Of a DNA stretch of 64,000 bases, positions 1 to 8,789 are shown one piece after another. Positions within the stretch are counted from its first letter, which is position 1. Each line of letters starts with the position of its first letter. The DNA is from Natronobiforma cellulositropha (GTDB lineage Archaea > Halobacteriota > Halobacteria > Halobacteriales > Natrialbaceae). The notes beneath the pieces are model-generated. The model searched no databases, was not told the origin of the DNA, and saw only the letters and a list, made by a program, of their open reading frames with translations. The stretch covers positions 1-64,000 of the forward strand of contig NZ_JANZXN010000019.1 in assembly GCF_025629245.1 (NCBI RefSeq), written 5' to 3'. The position numbers and the translations under genes are program-made.

Positions 1-4
1 CCCA

Positions 5-841
5 GTGAAGCGGGAAATCTTGGACATAGACATCCGCCGTTTCCCGCTTCAACTCCCTAGTTCTGACGGATCAAGTCGGCGCAGTCTGGCGATTCACCAG
101 AGCCACTATTTTATAATATGTGTGATAGTGTTGAGTGTTCTCGCAGTGATGTTCGAGACTGTAGATGGTTTGTACGTTCGATACCGGTTTGAATTTTTGA
201 TTGTTGAAATAATATCCGTCTCTCTGTTCACCATTGAGTATCTCTGTCGCCTCTGGAGTGCAGTTGAACACCCCCAGTATCAACGGAAGGTGGTCGGCAG
301 ACTCCGATTCGCGAAACGACCATATATGCTCGTTGACCTTCTGGCGATTCTCCCATTTTTCGTCGGACTCTTCGTTGACCTCCGGTTCCTCAGAACGCTG
401 CGGTTAATTCGGTTCCTCCGGTTATTGAAACTGACTCGTTATTCCACGTCACTCCAATTATTCGTCACAGCGATCCGGTTAAAGGTTGAGGAGTTGTCAA
501 TTACGTCGATAATTGGAGTTATCCTGCTGTTAGTCGCCTCGAGTGTTATGTACTTCGCCGAGCGAGGGGCTCAGCCAGAAGAGTTCTCGTCGATTCCTGC
601 GACTCTGTGGTGGGGAGCAATCACGCTGACGACGGTTGGATATGGAGACGTCACACCAGAAACCACACTCGGAAAAGCAATCGGAATTTGTATCGCGATC
701 ATCGGAATCGGCATTGTCGCTCTTCCGGCCTCCATTCTCGCCTCTGGCTTCATCGAGGCTGCTCGAGACCGAGCCGTGAAGTGCCCTCACTGTAATGAGA
801 AAATCCTGGAAGAGAACCTCAAAGAGATGATCGATCAATAG
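5..841 (+). CDS. Voltage-gated potassium channel (Kv-like, 6 TM)
   Basis: A K+-selective ion channel of the inner membrane. Six membrane segments are visible: S1 about residues 35-50, S2 64-83, S3 107-125, S4 126-145, S5 165-185 and S6 222-250. S4 has a basic residue at every third position (R127, R130, R133, R136, R139, K142), the classical voltage sensor. The pore loop holds the selectivity filter TTVGYGD at 209-215. The C-terminus ends in a short tail with CPHC (260-263), a possible half zinc knuckle. The GTG at position 5 is the first usable start, but the window begins only four bases earlier, so the true start may lie outside. Base composition is more AT-rich and CTCGAG-poor than the neighbours, which suggests transfer. 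Confidence 0.9.
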   Translation: MKREILDIDIRRFPLQLPSSDGSSRRSLAIHQSHYFIICVIVLSVLAVMFETVDGLYVRYRFEFLIVEIISVSLFTIEYLCRLWSAVEHPQYQRKVVGRLRFAKRPYMLVDLLAILPFFVGLFVDLRFLRTLRLIRFLRLLKLTRYSTSLQLFVTAIRLKVEELSITSIIGVILLLVASSVMYFAERGAQPEEFSSIPATLWWGAITLTTVGYGDVTPETTLGKAIGICIAIIGIGIVALPASILASGFIEAARDRAVKCPHCNEKILEENLKEMIDQ

Positions 842-911
842 AGGAGACAAGCATCTCGAAATTACTCGTCGGATATAACAATTCAAAATTGTATTAGGAA
901 ACTAGAGGCGT

Positions 912-1034
912 GGTGAATCGCCATACTGCGTCGGGATGGCGTGTCTGGCTGTCTATCTAAGGTCGGTCACTCCGTTCGTCGCTATCGAGGTCCTCGAGTG
1001 TGCAGCCACAACAGATCCAGCGTGACGCGCCATC
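912..1034 (-). pseudogene. Decayed C-terminal remnant, copy A
   Basis: Read on the minus strand, this stretch resembles the peptide encoded at 32206-32403: both contain CTLED, then a TNG(V/L)TD-like stretch and IPTQY(V/G)DSP. This copy has an extra base after the CTLED codons and in-frame stops, so it is dead. DNA identity to the other copy looks to be about 70 percent by eye. The parent protein is not recognised. It probably marks the border of an old insertion near the potassium channel gene. Confidence 0.5.
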
Positions 1035-1037
1035 TTG

Positions 1038-1511
1038 CTCGAGCTCCGCCACACGGTCGAACGGCACCCGTCAGTCGAGCACGCACAGGGAGGAGCTGCC
1101 CGGGAAATTCACGTGCGTGCGAGCTGGCCTCGATCCGCACGTCCTCGGGGCAGGTGCGGATGACGGCAGGCTCACGATTCGATGGGACGCCGGTGAGACG
1201 GCGGAGACCCATCCGAGTTCTCGATTTACTATCGCGATCGCACCGGATTCGACTGTGGGTGGCACCACGAGCCGAATCCCTACGTCGACGGCTGGGCCTA
1301 CTACCAGGAGCGTGAAGCCGCTGACGAAGCGTACTCGGACGAGCGCCTCACGTTGGCCGGTGACCATCCCGTGCGGATACTGTGGGAGGTCCTCGAGCGG
1401 ATGCAGAACCGATTCGAGACGGAGGGGACGAGGCGAGCATCGACCACTGGTCCTCTCGTCGAGAGCATCGTACCACCGGTGGAGGAGTGGACACCACTCT
1501 CGAGCACCTGA
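1038..1511 (+). pseudogene. Frameshifted TumE-like (DUF6516) toxin remnant
   Basis: Three successive frames together give one recognisable protein. The first encodes a piece starting LELRHTVERHP. The second encodes DDGRLTIRWDAGE. The third encodes YYRDRTGFDCGWHHEPNPYV followed by DGWAYYQER and ILWEVLERMQ, and ends at a TGA at 1509-1511. The FDCGWH...PNPxVDG signature is what I associate with haloarchaeal TumE/DUF6516 toxin-like proteins. At least two frameshifts and no start codon make it non-functional. No partner antitoxin is visible beside it. The family call is from memory of the motif only. Confidence 0.5.
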
Positions 1512-1567
1512 TTTGTCAATACGTGATGCCACTGGTCGTAGCCAGCAGACATCGCATCCGTCAGCCC

Positions 1568-1575
1568 TATATATT
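1568..1575 (+). promoter_or_regulatory. TATA box of the 682-aa hypothetical gene
   Basis: A TATATATT run lies about 25 bases upstream of the ATG at 1598. That spacing places the transcription start at or next to the start codon, giving the leaderless transcript usual in haloarchaea. Confidence 0.55.
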
Positions 1576-1597
1576 GTGATTCCGCCCGTGTAATATA

Positions 1598-3646
1598 ATG
1601 ACGGACATGGCTGATGGACGGGGACTCGTCTCGTTCGACCTCGAGTCGGGATCGATCTGCGTCAGCGACGAACTCGAGGGACAGGGACTCGAGATCGGCG
1701 TCTCCGGCGACTCGGAGGTGCAGTCGGCGTTGACGGAGTTGTTCGTCTTTCCCGTCGACGACGCGGTGACGATTCAGACGAGCATGCTGCGTATCGAGAG
1801 CCACGCGGATACGTGCCTGCGCGACGAGACCGGGACACACATCGCGGAGTTCTCGACGGTCGAGCAGTCGTTCCCGCCGGGAACGTACTTCCTCGAGGTG
1901 ACGGGACCGCTGAAGGTATACGTCAGAATCGTAGACACGGGGATCCGTGCGCGCTATCCACACCACGAGACGCCGGGCCGGCCGCTCGAGGTGGAGTTCG
2001 ACGGACAGGCGCAGGTGACGATCGGTGGGCGGTCGTTTCACACCCGGCCCCGGACGACGATGACGGTTCCAGACGAGCCAGCGGCGCTCGCCGAGGCGCT
2101 GCCGTATCTCGCCTCCTCGATCAAGGAGTTCTCGTGTGAGCGGTCCTGGCCGTCGTTGCGCGGCCACCCACCACTACTCGAGCGTGGTGAGCGTCTCGAG
2201 ATTCCGGCCGAACTCGAGCGACCCGAGACGGGCGTCGAACTCGCGGTGCCGACGACGTACGCGGACCTCTACCGGATTGCCCCGCTGGCGTTCTACCTCG
2301 GGGCGAGCGTCGTCGACGGCGAAGCGCCCGAACTGCGTCTGGAGAACGGGTATACGGAACCGCTGGGGACGGGGCGAGCGCTCGAAGAGCGCGTCGCCAG
2401 ACTGCTCGGGCGGTGTCTCGTCCTCGACTCACTCACGCGCGTCGGCGGCTACTACACCTACCGGCGACACGAGTACGAAACGACCGCCAGCCGGCTGCCG
2501 TTCTACCCGCCGAACCTCTACGGGCGGTCGCTCTCGGAACAGTTACTCGAGTACCTCGAGGTGCCGTTCGACGAACTCAGACCGTCGCTGCCACGCTGGC
2601 CGTCGACGGTCGTCGTCCGGCCGGGAGCCGACGACTGCACGGTGCTGCCGTACGCGCTGAACAGCCTCTCGCGGATCTGCGTCAGCACGGCGGCGACACA
2701 GGCCGGTGAGGTCGAGACGCCGCGAGCGTCGCCGTCCGCGTTCGTCGCCTACACGGGAACGCCGCCGGAAGGGGCGAACACCGTCACTCGCGCCTCGTTC
2801 GCGAACGGTCTCGAGCGCTGTGCGACGCCGGAGACCGAGGCGCGAGTGAGTTACGTGATGGAGACTGGAGAACGCACAGCGACACTCACTGAGACGCTCG
2901 AGCGCCAGGTGCTGACGGCGCGAGAGTACCCCGAGATCACCCGCTGTGAGGCGCCGACGCGGGCGGAGCTACGAGCGGCGTTGCGAGCGGAGACAGTATT
3001 GTGCTGGTGTGATCTCGGGACCACCGCACGCGGCATCGTGTGTCGAGACGGCGTCCTCGAGTTGGAGGCGCTCGACGACGTCGGGGCGGCGATGGTACAC
3101 CTCCGGGCGGGTGAGGACCTCGACGTGGCGCGTGCGGTCGTCGACGGGGGCGCGCTCGCCTGCGTCGTGACCGAGCGACAGGTTCCAGTCGAGCACGCGG
3201 CGTTTCTCGGCGGGTACGTCTCGAGCGGGCGCTCGCTCGTCGACAGCGTCGAGTTGGCCGACCTGTCGGCGGCGACACCGCTGCGCTTCGTCGGCGACGC
3301 CACGCAGGTCGCCGTCCGGTGCGATGGCGGCATCAACCCGGTCTGGATGGAAGTCGACTCGGTCGGTCCCGACAGTCACCGCCTGACCGTCAGGTCGCAG
3401 TTGACCGACATCCACCGCCTCGGCAGCACCTCGAAAGTGTTCGACGAGAACGTCGACGGGGCGTTTCAGCTGACCGGCGTGACCGCCGACCAGCCACTCG
3501 AGTGTTCGACCGAGACCGTCGTCGAGTACCTCGAAGACGACCACTTCGTGGTGCGGTTGAACGGGGAGACCTACCACGGGGGGCGCGAGGCGACACCGTC
3601 GTTCGTCCGGGAGTCGGCCCGTCGGGCGCGAGAGCGCCTCCAGTGA
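1598..3646 (+). CDS. Conserved haloarchaeal hypothetical protein (682 aa)
   Basis: A long acidic protein with typical haloarchaeal codon use and no membrane segment or signal peptide, so it is probably cytoplasmic. The N-terminal third (about 1-170) is rich in beta strands and resembles a sensor or binding sandwich. The middle contains a Tyr-rich stretch (GGYYTYRRHEYE, about residue 280). No catalytic motif that I recognise. It stands alone with its own TATA box, ahead of the cobalamin genes. I know proteins like this only as haloarchaeal hypotheticals, so no function is proposed. Two near-equivalent starts exist (1598 and 1607). Confidence 0.8.
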   Translation: MTDMADGRGLVSFDLESGSICVSDELEGQGLEIGVSGDSEVQSALTELFVFPVDDAVTIQTSMLRIESHADTCLRDETGTHIAEFSTVEQSFPPGTYFLEVTGPLKVYVRIVDTGIRARYPHHETPGRPLEVEFDGQAQVTIGGRSFHTRPRTTMTVPDEPAALAEALPYLASSIKEFSCERSWPSLRGHPPLLERGERLEIPAELERPETGVELAVPTTYADLYRIAPLAFYLGASVVDGEAPELRLENGYTEPLGTGRALEERVARLLGRCLVLDSLTRVGGYYTYRRHEYETTASRLPFYPPNLYGRSLSEQLLEYLEVPFDELRPSLPRWPSTVVVRPGADDCTVLPYALNSLSRICVSTAATQAGEVETPRASPSAFVAYTGTPPEGANTVTRASFANGLERCATPETEARVSYVMETGERTATLTETLERQVLTAREYPEITRCEAPTRAELRAALRAETVLCWCDLGTTARGIVCRDGVLELEALDDVGAAMVHLRAGEDLDVARAVVDGGALACVVTERQVPVEHAAFLGGYVSSGRSLVDSVELADLSAATPLRFVGDATQVAVRCDGGINPVWMEVDSVGPDSHRLTVRSQLTDIHRLGSTSKVFDENVDGAFQLTGVTADQPLECSTETVVEYLEDDHFVVRLNGETYHGGREATPSFVRESARRARERLQ

Positions 3647-3691
3647 GCGACGACGGATAGCTTTTTGCGTGCGCGTAGACCAACCGCCATT

Positions 3692-3769
3692 GTGAACGAA
3701 CAAGTAGACTTTCACTGCGGGCGAGTGCAGACGGACGGTCTCACGCGGACGGAGGGGCACGCGTCGTGA
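3692..3769 (+). CDS. 25-residue leader ORF ahead of cbiE
   Basis: A GTG-started ORF of 25 codons (begins VNEQVDFHCG, ends TEGHAS). Its TGA stop overlaps the GTG start of cbiE in a GTGA arrangement. A T-rich element at 3659-3667 sits at TATA distance from this start, so the operon's transcript would begin here rather than at cbiE. The overlap would allow translational coupling. It is either a true micro-protein, a leader peptide, or a sign that cbiE uses an upstream start. There is no homology I recognise. Confidence 0.35.
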   Translation: MNEQVDFHCGRVQTDGLTRTEGHAS

Positions 3770-4581
3770 GCGAGCGAGGGGACACCGGCGTCGACGACCC
3801 GGCACGCTTCGCGAGCGCACGCCCGGAACCCGAGTTCGAGGGCGAGGCGGTCACGCTCGTCGGAGTGGGACCCGGCAACATCGAGTTTCTCACGCCGCGC
3901 GGCGAACGTCACCTCCGTGAGGCAGACGTCGTCGTCGGTTTCGAGACCGTCGTCTCGCTCGTCGAACCGGTGCTCGAGTCGGAGACGGCCGTCCTCACCT
4001 GTGGCTACCGCGACGAGACCGAGACGCTCGAGCGCTTCGCAGAGCGGGTCGAGGCGGGCGAACACGGCGTCGCCGTCGCGATGGGCGACCCGAACCACTC
4101 CGGCTACCAGTTCGTCGGAAAGGTCGAGGCGGCGCTGGCGGCGGCGGGCGTCGGGCGGCCGGTTCGAATCGTCCCCGGCATCTCCTCGCTGCAGGTCGCG
4201 GCGAGTCGCGCCCGGACCCCGATGGAGGAGACGACGTTCGTCACGCTCCACAAACGCGGTCCGATCGACGGCGACCTCGAGCGCCTGGCCCGTGACGCCG
4301 GTGAGCGCCACCTGCTCGTCCTGCCGCGGCCGTTCGACTGGATGCCCGAATCGATCGCAGCCTTCCTCCGTGAGCGCGGGACCGATCCGGATCTCGAGGC
4401 GCTCGTCCTCGAGCGCCTGACGCACGAAGACGAGGCGGTTCACCGCTTCTCGCTGGAGGAACTCGCCGGACTCGAGCGCGAAGGGACGAGCCGAGAGGAC
4501 ACGCCGTTCTCGGATCTGTCGGTGCTCGCAGTTCGGACGACGGAAGCGAGTGACGAACCCAGATCCGGGGGCGAGCGATGA
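3766..4581 (+). CDS. cbiE: Cobalt-precorrin-7 (C5)-methyltransferase-like protein, CbiE
   Basis: Tetrapyrrole methylase that transfers a methyl group from SAM to the corrin ring in anaerobic-type cobalamin synthesis. The family hallmarks are present: VTLVGVGPGNIEFLTPRG near residue 27, the MGDPNHSGYQ loop, and PGISSLQVAASR in the second half, which fits CbiE rather than CbiF, CbiH or CbiL. At 271 aa it is longer than minimal CbiE (about 200 aa), with acidic extensions at both ends typical of haloarchaea. The GTG start overlaps the leader ORF, and its TGA overlaps the ATG of cbiA, so the genes form an operon. Confidence 0.85.
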   Translation: MSERGDTGVDDPARFASARPEPEFEGEAVTLVGVGPGNIEFLTPRGERHLREADVVVGFETVVSLVEPVLESETAVLTCGYRDETETLERFAERVEAGEHGVAVAMGDPNHSGYQFVGKVEAALAAAGVGRPVRIVPGISSLQVAASRARTPMEETTFVTLHKRGPIDGDLERLARDAGERHLLVLPRPFDWMPESIAAFLRERGTDPDLEALVLERLTHEDEAVHRFSLEELAGLEREGTSREDTPFSDLSVLAVRTTEASDEPRSGGER

Positions 4582-5894
4582 AGGGGTTCGTCCTCGGCGG
4601 CGTCAGCTCCGGCGTCGGCAAGACGGTGGCGACGCTCGCAATCGCGCACGCACTCGGCGAGGCGGGCTATACGGTCCAGCCAGCGAAGGCCGGACCGGAC
4701 TTCATCGACCCCAGCCACCACGAAGCCGTCACCGGCCGTCCCTCGAGAACGCTCGACTGCTGGCTGTGTGGCGAGGCGGGCGTCCGGCGGAACTACTACC
4801 GCGGTGAGGGCGACATCTGCGTCGTCGAGGGCGTGATGGGGCTGTACGACGGCGACGGGTCGAGTACGGCGATGGTCGCCGACGCGCTCTCGGTGCCGGT
4901 CGTGCTGGTGGTCGACGCGAGCGCGGGCATGGAGAGCGTCGCCGCGACGGCGCTCGGCTTCCGGGAGTACGCGAGTCGGATCGGCCGCGACGTCGAGGTG
5001 GCAGGCATCGTCGCCCAGCGGGCCCACGGCGGGCGTCACGAGGCAGGTATTCGAGACGCGCTCCCCGACGAGCTGACCTACTTCGGGCGCATCCCGCCGC
5101 TTCCCGACCTCGAGATTCCGTCTCGACACCTCGGTCTCCACCTCGGCGAGGAGGCACCGCTCTCGAGTGAGGCGCTCGCAGCGGCGAGCGAACACCTCGA
5201 CGCCGAGCGTCTCGCCGCGGTTGCCAGCGCGCCACCCGCCCCACCTGCGGAGCCGAGTGTCTCGCGGGCGACTCCGGCGACACCCCGGGTCGCCGTCGCG
5301 AGCGACGCCGCCTTCTGTTTCGTCTATCCGGCCACGCTCGAGCGACTGCGCGACGGGGGCAGACTCGAGACGTTCTCGCCGCTCGCGGGCGACCCCGTCC
5401 CCGACTGTGGCGGCGTCTACCTCCCCGGCGGCTACCCGGAGCTACACGCCGAGACGCTGGCTGCGAGCGGAACGCTCGACGAACTCGAGCGACGCGCGAG
5501 CGAGGGACTCCCGGTGCTCGGCGAGTGTGGCGGCCTGATGGCGATGGCCGAATCGCTGACGACCGCCGACGGCGAGACCCACGCGATGGCTGGGATTCTC
5601 CCCGCAACGGTCGAGATGTGCGAGCGCTACCAGGCACTGAACCACGTCGAACTCGAGGCGCGCAGCGACGGGCCGACCGCCACCGCCGGGAGCCGTCTGC
5701 GCGGCCACGAGTTCCACTACTCGACGGCGACGCTCACCGCCGGGGCGGACGCGCGCTTCGCCTTCGAGACAGTCCGCGGTGAGGGTATCGACGGCGGACA
5801 CGACGGTCTCTGCGAGTACGACTCGCTCGCGACCTACGCGCACGTCCACGCCGAGAGCGGCGCGTTCGACCGGTTCCTCGAGTGGCTCGCGTGA
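4578..5894 (+). CDS. cbiA: Cobyrinate a,c-diamide synthase, CbiA
   Basis: ATP- and glutamine-dependent amidation of the a and c side chains of cobyrinate in cobalamin synthesis. The N-terminal half is a dethiobiotin-synthetase-like P-loop domain (GGVSSGVGKT, residues 6-15). The C-terminal half is a class I-type glutamine amidotransferase with the nucleophile Cys317 in GECGGLMA and a late HEFHYS stretch. The length of 438 aa is normal for the family. The ATG overlaps the end of cbiE by four bases. The rest of the cobalamin pathway is not next to it, although cbiX lies about 6 kb downstream. Confidence 0.92.
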   Translation: MKGFVLGGVSSGVGKTVATLAIAHALGEAGYTVQPAKAGPDFIDPSHHEAVTGRPSRTLDCWLCGEAGVRRNYYRGEGDICVVEGVMGLYDGDGSSTAMVADALSVPVVLVVDASAGMESVAATALGFREYASRIGRDVEVAGIVAQRAHGGRHEAGIRDALPDELTYFGRIPPLPDLEIPSRHLGLHLGEEAPLSSEALAAASEHLDAERLAAVASAPPAPPAEPSVSRATPATPRVAVASDAAFCFVYPATLERLRDGGRLETFSPLAGDPVPDCGGVYLPGGYPELHAETLAASGTLDELERRASEGLPVLGECGGLMAMAESLTTADGETHAMAGILPATVEMCERYQALNHVELEARSDGPTATAGSRLRGHEFHYSTATLTAGADARFAFETVRGEGIDGGHDGLCEYDSLATYAHVHAESGAFDRFLEWLA

Positions 5895-5909
5895 CCGGTG
5901 TGAGTCGCC

Positions 5910-6293
5910 CTACAGGTCGGGCAGCGGCGCGACGACGACGGGGATCGGTGTGCGAGCGAGGATGGCGCTCGCCGTCGAGCCAACCTCGGCCGTCGCGTCC
6001 GGGTGGCCGCTTCGCACACAGATGACGAGTTCGTCTGCCTCGCGTTCTGCGGCGGCGTCGAGAACCGCGTCGGCTGGGTCACCCTCGAGTACGGCCGTCT
6101 CGAGCGTGTCGACGCCGGCGAGGCGCACCGGGGCGACGTTGAGCGCGTCCTGGCAGTCCCGGCGTGCGTCGGGGTCGGGATCGTCGGCGACGGCGACCAC
6201 GGTGACGGTGTCGTCGCTCGTCAGCCGGCCGTCGAGGTAGTCACAGAGCGCTGCCGTGGTGTGGACGGAGTCCGTGGGGGCGAGGTAGTGCAC
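5910..6293 (-). CDS. UspA-family universal stress protein
   Basis: A small soluble alpha/beta protein of 127 aa. It starts VHYLAPTDSVHTTAALCDYL and contains the VVAVADD strand, ADELVICVRSGHP and a terminal PVVVAPLP strand, the order found in UspA domains. The ATP-loop glycines are only partly kept (VGSTA). The start chosen is the GTG at 6293, because homologous sequence begins there. A longer reading to 6455 only adds an Arg-rich non-homologous stretch. It is convergent with cbiA and lies downstream of the beta-glucosidase gene on the same strand. Confidence 0.75.
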   Translation of the reverse strand: MHYLAPTDSVHTTAALCDYLDGRLTSDDTVTVVAVADDPDPDARRDCQDALNVAPVRLAGVDTLETAVLEGDPADAVLDAAAEREADELVICVRSGHPDATAEVGSTASAILARTPIPVVVAPLPDL

Positions 6294-6370
6294 GCTCGAG
6301 TGGAGGGTGTGCGGTGAGAAAGAAGGTGCGGTGGTCGCCCGTCCGTGCGGTCGGCGCGACGGAAGTGGTC

Positions 6371-8653
6371 TCAGTACTCGAGCGACGCTCGCTCGCGAAC
6401 GTCTCGGGAGGAACGCCCCACGAGGACCTCGAACGCGCCATCTTCGACGACCCACTCACCATCGTCTTCGTCGAAGAAGGCGAAGGCCCGTTCCGTGAGC
6501 GACAGCGAGAGGGTTCGCGACTCGCCAGCCTCGAGCGAGAGCGCCTCGAACGCGGCGAGTTCCTTCGGCGGCCGGGGGACGCTCGACTCGACGTCGCGCA
6601 GGTAGACCTGGACGACCTCCCGGCCGGGGCGCTCGCCGACGTTCTCGACGGTCACCTCGACGGTGGCGAGCGCAGTGGGTTCGTCGCCGTCGCTCGAGTC
6701 GCCCGTCTCCTCGAGTGAGACCGAGAGGTCGCGGTAGGCGAACTCGGTGTAGCTGAGACCGTGGCCGAAGGGGAACAGCGGTTCGATCTCCGCCTCGTCG
6801 AAGTGGCGGTAGCCGACGAAGACGCCCTCAGAGTACTCGGCGCGCCCGCCGATGCCCGGGTACTGTGCCTCGCTCGAGGCAGGGTAGTCCGCGGCGCGAG
6901 CGCCCACCGTCACCGGCAGCCGTCCCGACGGGTCGGCGTCGCCGAAGAGGACCGAGGCGAGCGCGTGGCCGTCCTCCTGGCCGGGGTACCAGGTCTCGAG
7001 GACGGCGTCGACGGACTCGAACCAGGGCATCTCGACGGCACCCGCGGTGTTGAGCACGACGACGGTGCGCTCGGCGACGGCGGAAACGGCGGCGATCAGT
7101 TCGTCCTGTGCGCCCGGCAGGGCGAGGTCGCGGTCGTCGCCTTCGGTCGCGAGGTCGCGGACGACGACCACGGCGACGTCGGCGTCTCGAGCGGCCGCCA
7201 TCGCCTCTTCGATCCGTGGCTCCTCGACCCAGGGAGTGGGAATCTCGGGGAGGAGCGAATCGTGCATCGAGGCGTCGCCGACCGGCGGGAGACCGTGGGC
7301 GAGCGTGATCGATCCCCCGGCGTCGAGGCGGTCGCTGAGACCGTCGAACGGCGAGGTCGCGCGCGTCGGGTCGACCTCGGAACTGCCGCCACCGCCGACT
7401 TTGGGTTCGTCGGCGTGGGGTCCGATGAGAGCGATTCGTTCGTCGCCCGCGAGCGGCAGCGTCTCGTTCTCGTTTCGCAGGAGGACCGTCCCACGCTCGG
7501 CGATTCGGCGGGCGAGGTCGTGGTGGGCGGGCGTGTCGAGTTCGCCCGCTGGCTGATCGCCGTCGAACAGGCCGAAGCGCGCCATCTCGCGGAGCAGCCG
7601 ACGGATCTTCTCCTCGAGCAGCGACTCCTCGAGTCGCCCCTCGTCGATCGCCTCACGGAGTGGCTCGCCGAAGAAACTGTCTTTCAGGACGTTCGGGTTC
7701 GGGTTCGGTGGCTGCCACGGCCGGGTGACGACCTCGGCGAGTTCGCGTTTCGGCATCCACGGCGCGTCCGGGAGGGCGTCGATGGCGTCGAAGAGGGCGC
7801 TGCCGTGTTCTTGCCACTCGTAGAGGGGCATGCCGGGCATGTCGAGGTCGAGTCCGGCTTCGGCGGGACCCGCACACTCGTTGGTCGCCCACCAGTCGGA
7901 GACGACGAAGCCCTCGAAGCCCCACTCCTCGCGGAGGACCTCGGTGAGCAGCCAGCGGTGGGCGGTGGCGTAGGTGCCGTTGATGCGGTTGTAGGAGGCC
8001 ATCACGGAACTCACCTCGGTCTCGCGAACGGCGGCCTCGAACGCGGGGAGGTAGATCTCGCGCAGCGCCCGTTCGCTCACTTCGGCGCTGACGTGGTGGC
8101 GGTCCGCCTCCTGGTTGTTCGCCAGGTAGTGTTTCGCCGTCGCCATGACGCCGCCTGCCTGGATGCCCTCGACGGCGGCGACCGCCAGCCGACTCGTCAG
8201 GTATGGGTCCTCGCTGTAGTACTCGAAGGCGCGTCCACACTGGGGTACGCGGACGATGTTGAACCCCGGCGCGAGCAGCGCGTCCTGGTCGGCCGCGCGC
8301 GCTTCGGCGGCGATGGTCTCGCCGAACTCGGCTGCGAGGTCGGTGTCCCAGCTCGCCGCGAGCGAGATCGACGCCGGAAACGCCGTCGACGGCACGGCCC
8401 GAATCCCCATCGGACCGTCGACCAGCGAGAGCGAGGGAATGTCGAGGCGCTCGACCGGCGGCACGTAGCCGGTCGCGTTTCCGGCCGGGTCGTACGCCCC
8501 GCGGACGAGCGAGAGTTTCTCCTCGAGCGTGAGTTCCTCGAGCAGCGTCTCGATGCGGGCGGGAGTCGAGCCCTCGTCGTGCGAGTCGTCGGCGACGTCA
8601 GTATCGTCGGTATCGTCGGGTGTGGATGTGGGAGTCATCGGTGGAGTCGCCAC
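6371..8653 (-). CDS. GH3-family beta-glucosidase
   Basis: Glycoside hydrolase family 3 enzyme that releases terminal beta-linked sugars. The (beta/alpha)8 domain covers about residues 35-330 with SLVDGPMGIR, KHYLANNQEADRHH and GFVVSDWW, where Asp253 is the expected nucleophile. A second alpha/beta sandwich domain (about 370-600) carries GGGGSSEVDP, and a fibronectin-III-like domain closes the protein with EVVQVYLRD. No signal peptide is seen, so it is cytoplasmic. The second in-frame ATG (8638) is an equally good start. It may supply glucose from oligosaccharides. No sugar transporter is adjacent. Confidence 0.92.
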   Translation of the reverse strand: MATPPMTPTSTPDDTDDTDVADDSHDEGSTPARIETLLEELTLEEKLSLVRGAYDPAGNATGYVPPVERLDIPSLSLVDGPMGIRAVPSTAFPASISLAASWDTDLAAEFGETIAAEARAADQDALLAPGFNIVRVPQCGRAFEYYSEDPYLTSRLAVAAVEGIQAGGVMATAKHYLANNQEADRHHVSAEVSERALREIYLPAFEAAVRETEVSSVMASYNRINGTYATAHRWLLTEVLREEWGFEGFVVSDWWATNECAGPAEAGLDLDMPGMPLYEWQEHGSALFDAIDALPDAPWMPKRELAEVVTRPWQPPNPNPNVLKDSFFGEPLREAIDEGRLEESLLEEKIRRLLREMARFGLFDGDQPAGELDTPAHHDLARRIAERGTVLLRNENETLPLAGDERIALIGPHADEPKVGGGGSSEVDPTRATSPFDGLSDRLDAGGSITLAHGLPPVGDASMHDSLLPEIPTPWVEEPRIEEAMAAARDADVAVVVVRDLATEGDDRDLALPGAQDELIAAVSAVAERTVVVLNTAGAVEMPWFESVDAVLETWYPGQEDGHALASVLFGDADPSGRLPVTVGARAADYPASSEAQYPGIGGRAEYSEGVFVGYRHFDEAEIEPLFPFGHGLSYTEFAYRDLSVSLEETGDSSDGDEPTALATVEVTVENVGERPGREVVQVYLRDVESSVPRPPKELAAFEALSLEAGESRTLSLSLTERAFAFFDEDDGEWVVEDGAFEVLVGRSSRDVRERASLEY

Positions 8654-8789
8654 CCGCGTTCGAACGGCGACGCGGGTGCGTAATCGTCTGGACGGTCGAC
8701 GCCCCCGGTAAGGACTCTTGCGCTCTCGGTCGATGCTCCGGCGGACGGATCGCCGAACCTTTACAGTGCAGGTCGTCGCAGGACTCTAC

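Noticed and set aside
6761-8683. A 640-codon open frame opposite the beta-glucosidase gene
   Set aside because: It is the mirror frame of a GC-rich gene. It has no domain, while the opposite strand carries a full GH3 enzyme.
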